From Falsiroseomonas oleicola (GTDB taxonomy: Bacteria; Pseudomonadota; Alphaproteobacteria; Acetobacterales; Acetobacteraceae): DNA of 64,000 bases. The position numbers and the translations under genes are program-made. The stretch spans positions 62,001-126,000 of the forward strand of contig NZ_JAERQM010000005.1 of the NCBI RefSeq assembly GCF_019029495.1. Reading direction: 5' to 3'. This document shows, piece after piece, positions 59,017 to 64,000 of this stretch (within the stretch, counting starts at the first letter, position 1; every line of letters begins with the position of its first letter). Below the pieces are notes generated by a model. It worked only from the letters and a program-made list of their open reading frames with translations, was not told the DNA's origin and made no database searches.

Positions 59017-59793
59017 GTGGTCGATACGATCCTCGAGACCGAGGGGCTGACGAAGGAGTTCCGTGGCTTTGCCGCGGTCAGCGATGTGCGTCTGCAGGTG
59101 CGGCGCGGCAGCATCCATGGGCTGATCGGCCCGAACGGGGCTGGCAAGACCACCTGCTTCAACCTGCTGACAAAGTTCCTGCCGCCCACCCGCGGCGTCA
59201 TCCGCTATGACGGTCGCGACATCACGGGCATGAAGCCGGCGGAGGTGGCGCGGCTGGGGCTGGTGCGGTCCTTCCAGATCTCCGCGGTCTTCCCGAACCT
59301 GACGGTGCTGGAGAATGTGCGGCTGGCGCTTCAGCGCCAGCGCGGCGGGTCCTTCGATTTCTGGCGCGGCGAGAACCTGCTGCGGCAATATGACGACCGC
59401 GCCCTGGAATTGCTGGAGGATGTGGGCCTGACCGGCTATGCGCGGCTGACCGCGGGGCAATTGCCCTATGGCCGCAAGCGGGCGCTGGAGATCGCCACGA
59501 CGCTGGCGTTGGACCCGGTGATGCTGTTGCTGGACGAGCCCACGGCGGGCATGACGCATGAGGATGTTGACCGCATCGTCGCTTTGGTCAAGCGCGTCGC
59601 GGCCGGGCGCACCGTGCTGCTGGTGGAGCACAATCTGAAGGTGGTGGAAGGGCTGTGCGACACCATCACCGTGCTGACCCGCGGCCGTGTCCTGGCCCAG
59701 GGCGACTATGCCAGCGTCTCCCGCAATCCGGAGGTGCAGGCGGCCTATCTCGGCACCGATCCGACCATTGCCGGAGGCAGCCAGAATGTCTGA
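59017..59793 (+). CDS. livG: Branched-chain-type ABC transporter ATPase LivG
   Basis: A 258-residue ATPase of the hydrophobic amino acid/urea-type importer (HAAT). Walker A is GPNGAGKTTC near 38-47, the signature region reads LTAGQLPYGRKRALEIATTL near 148, and Walker B is MLLLDEPTAGM near 170. The C-terminal HAAT-specific extension is present. The start is a GTG at 59017. It opens the operon; its stop overlaps livF. Substrate is set by the binding protein and remains unknown. Confidence 0.93.
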   Translation: MVDTILETEGLTKEFRGFAAVSDVRLQVRRGSIHGLIGPNGAGKTTCFNLLTKFLPPTRGVIRYDGRDITGMKPAEVARLGLVRSFQISAVFPNLTVLENVRLALQRQRGGSFDFWRGENLLRQYDDRALELLEDVGLTGYARLTAGQLPYGRKRALEIATTLALDPVMLLLDEPTAGMTHEDVDRIVALVKRVAAGRTVLLVEHNLKVVEGLCDTITVLTRGRVLAQGDYASVSRNPEVQAAYLGTDPTIAGGSQNV

Positions 59794-60493
59794 TCGCGCG
59801 ATGCTGGAAATCCGCGACCTGGAAGCCTGGTATGGCGAAAGCCATGTGCTGCATGGCGTCTCGCTCGACATCCATCCGGGGGAGGTGGTGACGCTGCTGG
59901 GCCGCAACGGCGCCGGCAAGACCTCCACCCTGCGTTCCATGATGGGGCTGGTCGGGCGGCGTTCGGGCAGCATCAGGTTCGAGGGGCGGGAGACGATTGG
60001 CCTGCGCTCCGACCTGATCGCCCGCACCGGCATCGCCTATTGCCCCGAGGAGCGCGGAATCTTCGCGAGTCTCGACGTCACCGAGAACCTGATGCTGCCG
60101 CCGGTCATCGCGCCGGGCGGGCTGGGGCTCGATGAGATCTACACGCTGTTCCCGAACCTGAAGGAACGCGCGCGCAGCCCGGGAACGAAACTTTCGGGCG
60201 GCGAACAGCAGATGCTGGCCATCGCCCGCATCCTGCGCACGGGCGCCCGGCTGCTGTTGCTGGATGAGCCTTCGGAGGGCCTCGCCCCGGTCATCGTGCA
60301 GCAGATCGGCGCCATGATCCGGGCGATCAAGCAGCGCGGCTTCACCGTGCTGCTGGTGGAGCAGAATTTCCGCTTCGCCCAGACCGTGGCGGACCGGCAC
60401 TATGTGATGGAACACGGTCGCATCGTGGACATGGTGGCGAATCAGGACCTGACCGCCAGCCTCGACCGGCTGCACGAATACCTGGGCGTCTGA
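59786..60493 (+). CDS. livF: Branched-chain-type ABC transporter ATPase LivF
   Basis: A 235-residue ATPase partner of LivG. Walker A GRNGAGKTST near 38-47, signature LSGGEQQMLAIARILRTG near 134, and Walker B LLLLDEPSEGLAPVI near 155 are all intact. The ATG lies eight bases inside the livG 3' end (ATGTCTGA), so translation is coupled. It is one of the two nucleotide-binding subunits of a five-component importer. Confidence 0.94.
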   Translation: MSDRAMLEIRDLEAWYGESHVLHGVSLDIHPGEVVTLLGRNGAGKTSTLRSMMGLVGRRSGSIRFEGRETIGLRSDLIARTGIAYCPEERGIFASLDVTENLMLPPVIAPGGLGLDEIYTLFPNLKERARSPGTKLSGGEQQMLAIARILRTGARLLLLDEPSEGLAPVIVQQIGAMIRAIKQRGFTVLLVEQNFRFAQTVADRHYVMEHGRIVDMVANQDLTASLDRLHEYLGV

Positions 60494-60533
60494 GAGCCCG
60501 GTGCCTGACGAACATTCTGGGGAGAATTCGAAC

Positions 60534-61778
60534 ATGACCATCAATCGCCGCACCCTGCTTGGCGCCGCCGCCGCCCTTCCGGCCCTCGGTGGGCTGCCTT
60601 TCCGCTCGGCCCGCGCCCAGGCCGCCAATACCATCCGCATCGGCGTGCTGAACGACCAGTCCGGCACCTATCGCGACCTGTCCGGCCCGGGCTCGACCCA
60701 GGCGGTGCAGCTCGCCGTGCAGGAATCCGGCATCGCCGCGAAGGGCGTGACGGTGGAGGTGGTGCAGGCCGACCACCAGAACCGCCCCGATGTCGGCTCC
60801 ACCGTGGTGCGCCAGTGGATCGACCGCGACGGCATTGACGTGGTGGTCGATGTGCCCACCTCCTCCGTCGCGCTCGCCACCAACACGCTGGTGCGGGAGA
60901 AGAACAAGGTCTTCCTCAATTCCGGCGCCGCGACCTCCGACCTCACCGGCGCGCAGTGCTCGCCGAACACCGTGCATTGGACCTACGACACCTGGATGCT
61001 GGCGCAGTCGACCGGCGGCGCCATGGTGCGGGCCGGCGGCAAGTCCTGGTTCTTCATCACCGCCGACTACGCCTTCGGCCATGCGCTGGAACGCGACACC
61101 GGCAATTTCGTGAAGGCGCAGGGCGGCGAGGTGCTGGGCGCCGTCCGCACCCCCTTCCCGGGCACCACCGACTTCTCCTCCTACCTCCAGCAGGCGCAGC
61201 GGTCCCGTGCGCAGGTCATCGGCCTGGCCAATGCGGGCGGCGACACCATCAACTCCATCAAGCAGGCGGCCGAATTCCGCATCACCCGCGGCGGCCGCGT
61301 GAAGCTGGCGGGGCTGCTGGTCTTCATCACGGACGTCAACTCGCTCGGGCTTGAGGTGGCGCAGGGCCTGGTGCTGTCGGAGACCTTCTACTGGGATCTG
61401 AACGACAAGACCCGCGCCTTCACCCAGCGCCTCGGCGCCATGCCGGGCAATATCAAGCCGTCGATGGTGCAGGCGGGCTGCTACTCCTCCGTGCTGCATT
61501 ACCTGAAGGCGGTGGGCGACATGGGGGTCGCGGCGGCCAAGGCCTCCGGCGCCGATGCGGTGGCGCGGATGAAGGCGATGCCGACCAGCGACGATGCGTT
61601 CGGGGAGGGCACCGTCCGCGCCGATGGCCGCAAGGTGCATCCCTGCTATCTGTTCGAGGTGAAGGCGCCGGGCGAGAGCCGTGGCGCCTGGGACTACTAC
61701 AAGCTGCTCGGCACCACCGGCGCCGACCAGGCTTTCCGCCCGGTCGCCGATGGCGGCTGCGCCCTGGTCCGGAGCTGA
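60534..61778 (+). CDS. Branched-chain-type ABC transporter substrate-binding protein
   Basis: A 414-residue type I periplasmic binding protein (Peripla_BP_6, LivJ-like). The Tat signal NRRTLLGAAAALPALGG is followed by IRIGVLNDQSGTYRDLSG at the start of lobe 1. The block DVPTSSVALATNTLVREKNK near 107 and FFITADYAFGHALERDT near 170 are typical. GGGGAG precedes the ATG at 60534. Homologs bind amino acids, amides, urea or aromatic acids; the ligand is unknown. A palindromic repeat separates it from livH. Confidence 0.93.
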   Translation: MTINRRTLLGAAAALPALGGLPFRSARAQAANTIRIGVLNDQSGTYRDLSGPGSTQAVQLAVQESGIAAKGVTVEVVQADHQNRPDVGSTVVRQWIDRDGIDVVVDVPTSSVALATNTLVREKNKVFLNSGAATSDLTGAQCSPNTVHWTYDTWMLAQSTGGAMVRAGGKSWFFITADYAFGHALERDTGNFVKAQGGEVLGAVRTPFPGTTDFSSYLQQAQRSRAQVIGLANAGGDTINSIKQAAEFRITRGGRVKLAGLLVFITDVNSLGLEVAQGLVLSETFYWDLNDKTRAFTQRLGAMPGNIKPSMVQAGCYSSVLHYLKAVGDMGVAAAKASGADAVARMKAMPTSDDAFGEGTVRADGRKVHPCYLFEVKAPGESRGAWDYYKLLGTTGADQAFRPVADGGCALVRS

Positions 61779-61785
61779 CCGAAAG

Positions 61786-61829
61786 CCCTCTCCCCCCACT
61801 CGGGGGGAGAGGGTTGGGTGAGGGGGGCT
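61786..61829. repeat. Intra-operon palindrome, dispersed repeat family
   Basis: Perfect 12-bp stem CCCTCTCCCCCC/GGGGGGAGAGGG (61786-61797 and 61802-61813), followed by TTGGGTGAGGGGGGCT, which is identical to 43002-43017. It lies in the 106-bp gap before livH and could reduce downstream transcription. Confidence 0.7.
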
Positions 61830-61884
61830 GGCGCCGCCCGATCCTTCCCGACCCCGCCTGGAACTTCACGAAGGCCCGCGCCCG

Positions 61885-62772
61885 GTGATCGAGAACCTGC
61901 TCTTCGAACTTGAGATGGCGGCCCCGCAGGTGATCCTCGGGCTGGTGAACGGCGCCTTCTACGCGCTGCTGTCGCTCGGGCTTGCCATCATCTTCGGCAT
62001 GCTGAACGTCATCAACTTCGCCCATGGCGCGCAGTTCATGATGGGCGCCTTCGTCGCCTGGATGCTGCTGGCCTGGGCGGGCATTCCCTATTGGGGGGCG
62101 CTGGTGCTGGCGCCGCTGCTGGTGGGTGTCTTCGGCATGGCGGTGGAGCGCACGATGATCGCGCGGCTCTACAAGCTGGACCACCTCTACGGCCTGTTGC
62201 TGACCTTCGGGCTGGCGCTGATTATCGAGGGTGTGTTCCGCAACGGCTTCGGCTCCTCCGGCCTGCCTTACGCGCCGCCGCCGGAATTCGGGGCGCTCGA
62301 TCTCGATTTCGATTTCCTGTTCCTGCCGGGCTACCGCGTCTGGGTGGTGATCGCCTCCGCCGCCATGTGCCTGCTGACCTGGCTGGTGATCGAGAAGACC
62401 AAGATCGGCGCCTATCTGCGTGCGGCGACCGAACGGCCGGAACTGGTGCAGGCCTTCGGCATCAATGTGCCGCGGATGATGACGCTGACCTACGGCGCGG
62501 GCGTGGCCCTGGCCGCCTTCGCCGGCGTGCTGGCGGCACCGATCTATTCGGTGAACCCTGCCATGGGCGCCAATTTCATCATCACCGTCTTCGCCGTGGT
62601 GGTGATCGGCGGCATGGGCTCCATCATGGGCTCCGTCGTCACCGGCTTCGCGCTGGGGCTGATCGAGGGCATGACGCGGGTCATCTACCCGGAGGCCTCC
62701 GCCACCGTGGTCTTCGTCATCATGGCGATCGTGCTGCTGACGCGGCCCGCCGGCCTGTTCGGGAGGGGCTGA
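61885..62772 (+). CDS. livH: Branched-chain-type ABC transporter permease LivH
   Basis: A 295-residue inner membrane permease with about eight helices. LVNGAFYALLSLGLAIIFGM (21-40) and VINFAHGAQFMMGAF (43-57) are the LivH N-terminal signature. RAATERPELVQAFGINVPRM near 175 is the EAA-like ATPase contact loop. It starts at a GTG at 61885. It pairs with LivM. Confidence 0.93.
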   Translation: MIENLLFELEMAAPQVILGLVNGAFYALLSLGLAIIFGMLNVINFAHGAQFMMGAFVAWMLLAWAGIPYWGALVLAPLLVGVFGMAVERTMIARLYKLDHLYGLLLTFGLALIIEGVFRNGFGSSGLPYAPPPEFGALDLDFDFLFLPGYRVWVVIASAAMCLLTWLVIEKTKIGAYLRAATERPELVQAFGINVPRMMTLTYGAGVALAAFAGVLAAPIYSVNPAMGANFIITVFAVVVIGGMGSIMGSVVTGFALGLIEGMTRVIYPEASATVVFVIMAIVLLTRPAGLFGRG

Positions 62773-62775
62773 CCC

Positions 62776-63765
62776 ATGGCCGATACCACCATCGCCGTTG
62801 CCGCGCCGCTGAGCGCGCATGAGGAAGCCGGCTTCCTCGGCTTCACCCGCGCCCAGGCGCTGGCCTTCGGGCTGCTGCTGGCCTTCGTGCTGGTCAGCCC
62901 CTTCTTCCTCTATCCCGTCTTCCTGATGAAGATCCTCTGCTTCGCGCTGTTCGCCTGCGCTTTCAACCTGCTGATCGGCTATGTCGGGCTGCTGTCCTTC
63001 GGCCATGCGGCCTTCTTCGGCATGGGCGGCTATGTGACCGCCCACGCGGCCAAGGTCTGGGGGCTGACGCCGGAACTCGCCATCCTTGCCGGCGGCGTGG
63101 TGGGCTGCGTGCTGGGGGTGGGTATCGGCTGGCTGGCGATCCGCCGCTCCGGCATCTACTTCGCCATGATCACCCTGGCCGCGGCGCAGATGGTCTATTT
63201 CTTCTGCCTTCAGGCGCCCTTCACCGGGGGTGAGGATGGCATCCAGCAGGTCCCGCGCGGGGCGCTGTTCGGCGTGATTCCGCTCGGTGCCGATTTCACC
63301 CTGTACTGGGTGGTGGCGGTGGTGTTCCTGGCCGGCTTCCTGCTGATCCACCGCATCGTCCATTCCCCCTTCGGCCAGGTGATGAAGGCGGTGCGGGAGA
63401 ATGAGCCGCGCGCCACCTCCCTCGGCTACCGCACGGATGACTACAAGCTGATGGCCTTCGTGCTGTCCGGCACCCTTTCGGGCGTGGCCGGCGGCACCAA
63501 GGCGCTGGTCTTCGGCATCGCCACCCTGACCGATGTGAACTGGACCATGTCCGGGGAGGTGGTGCTGATGACCCTGGTGGGCGGCCTCGGCACCGTCTTC
63601 GGCCCGGTGGTCGGCGCCGCCGTCATCGTCACCATGCAGAACTACCTGGCGGAGTTCGGCGCCTGGGTCACGGTGATCCAGGGCGTCATCTTCGTCGCCT
63701 GCGTGCTGGCCTTCCGGCGCGGCGTGGTGGGCGAGATCGGCAACCTGCTGAAGGTCAGGCTCTGA
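62776..63765 (+). CDS. livM: Branched-chain-type ABC transporter permease LivM
   Basis: A 329-residue permease partner of LivH with about nine helices. LLIGYVGLLSFGHAAFFGMGGYV near 65-87 and the ATPase contact loop VMKAVRENEPRATSLGYRTD near 197 are the LivM signatures. ATG three bases after the livH stop. Last gene of the operon; two hairpins follow. Confidence 0.93.
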   Translation: MADTTIAVAAPLSAHEEAGFLGFTRAQALAFGLLLAFVLVSPFFLYPVFLMKILCFALFACAFNLLIGYVGLLSFGHAAFFGMGGYVTAHAAKVWGLTPELAILAGGVVGCVLGVGIGWLAIRRSGIYFAMITLAAAQMVYFFCLQAPFTGGEDGIQQVPRGALFGVIPLGADFTLYWVVAVVFLAGFLLIHRIVHSPFGQVMKAVRENEPRATSLGYRTDDYKLMAFVLSGTLSGVAGGTKALVFGIATLTDVNWTMSGEVVLMTLVGGLGTVFGPVVGAAVIVTMQNYLAEFGAWVTVIQGVIFVACVLAFRRGVVGEIGNLLKVRL

Positions 63766-63792
63766 CCGGCAAGGCGGCTGCGATTGGCGCAC

Positions 63793-63814
63793 GACCCGTC
63801 GGAACGGACGGGTC
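63793..63814 (+). terminator. Terminator of liv operon
   Basis: GACCCGTC/GACGGGTC (63793-63800 and 63807-63814) with loop GGAACG, followed by TCGTGCTTC, 27 bases after the livM stop. Confidence 0.6.
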
Positions 63815-63851
63815 TCGTGCTTCGGAAGCATTTGAATCGAGAGCAAGACAT

Positions 63852-63878
63852 CCGTACTGACCGAGTCAGTCGGTACGG
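63852..63878 (-). terminator. Terminator of the right-edge RTX gene
   Basis: On the minus strand a 13-base inverted repeat (63852-63864 with 63866-63878, one mismatch and one G-T pair) lies 11 bp after the partial RTX stop and is followed by a T-containing stretch. Confidence 0.55.
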
Positions 63879-63889
63879 GTGTCGCTCTA

Positions 63890-64000
63890 TCAACGCATGA
63901 TGATGATGGTCTCGATATCCGTGAAGGTCAGGGTCTCGGTTCCCACCATCAGGCTGCCGCTGAACGTAATCGGGTTTCCGTTGCCGTCGACCATGCCCCA
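63890..64000 (-). CDS. RTX-type protein C-terminus (5' part beyond window)
   Basis: The last 36 residues of a protein: NGNPITFSGSLMVGTETL, then TFTDIETIIIMR and a stop. The pattern N-P-x-T-F-x-G then G-x-E-T-x-x-F-x-x-I-E matches the C-terminal module of the RTX protein at 13721-14341. This suggests a second secreted RTX protein with the same end module, which may be a secretion signal. The rest of the gene is right of the window. Confidence 0.6.
   Translation of the reverse strand, partial: WGMVDGNGNPITFSGSLMVGTETLTFTDIETIIIMR

Noticed and set aside
61453-63846. 797-residue minus-strand reading frame rich in His and Gln
   Set aside because: Antisense to livH and livM; composition artefact, no signal peptide or domain. 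The real minus-strand gene starts further right (RTX end at 63890).
1-64000. Prophage, integrase, insertion sequence or plasmid genes
   Set aside because: No transposase, integrase, capsid or replication initiator motifs and no tRNA gene with a flanking direct repeat were seen.

Overview
The window is about 64 kb of very GC-rich DNA packed with genes on both strands, with short gaps, many 4-bp stop/start overlaps and frequent GTG or TTG starts. The gene order dapF-mtaB-ftsY, rpmH-rnpA-yidD-yidC-engB-argB and dapD-dapE, together with many Tat-type signal peptides, points to an alphaproteobacterium. The combination looks most like an Acetobacteraceae chromosome of the Roseomonas type; this placement is inference from gene content, not a database match. 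No rRNA, tRNA, insertion sequence, phage or CRISPR array was seen.

Left part (1-20.8 kb). A DNA photolyase runs off the left edge, followed by a secreted fasciclin protein. Next come two halves of the four-gene ligase-associated DNA repair system: helicase plus phosphoesterase on the minus strand (2187-5488), and exonuclease plus ATP-dependent ligase on the plus strand (14522-17190). Between the halves lie a small kinase, a MOSC protein, a DUF6644/DUF6152-like pair, a tight five-gene minus-strand operon (7546-13459) and, divergent from it, a small RTX protein with a double-glycine-type leader. The operon holds an acyl carrier protein, a fatty acyl-AMP ligase-like enzyme, two paralogous DUF1796-like (papain-like peptidase) proteins and a protein with two methyltransferase domains. 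It is the best candidate here for an undescribed system. A three-gene set (peptide-type binding protein, metallophosphoesterase, ATP-grasp ligase) follows on the minus strand.

Middle (20.8-43.9 kb). Housekeeping dapF-mtaB-ftsY is followed by a DUF4189 protein and two tandem amino-acid binding proteins without permeases. The Calvin/glycolysis genes tkt-gap-pgk lie on the minus strand, split by two plus-strand DUF6636-like paralogs. Then come a VIT-type membrane protein, a membrane-anchored coiled-coil protein, an N-carbamoylase-type hydrolase divergent from a class II aldolase and an EamA exporter, an rRNA methyltransferase, a patatin-like phospholipase and a 3-hydroxybutyrate dehydrogenase.

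Right part (43.9-64 kb). A MerA/Lpd-like flavoprotein precedes the rpmH-to-engB membrane and translation cluster. Lysine and arginine genes argB, dapD and dapE follow, with a DUF2336-diguanylate cyclase pair between argB and dapD. After a Ldh2-type dehydrogenase and a Bcr/CflA exporter comes a complete branched-chain-type ABC transporter operon. It is divergent from a GAF-domain gene, and a perfect 16-bp operator-like palindrome lies between them. The right edge cuts a second RTX protein whose C-terminus resembles the first one. Several gaps hold strong palindromes, including a dispersed repeat family seen at three places.
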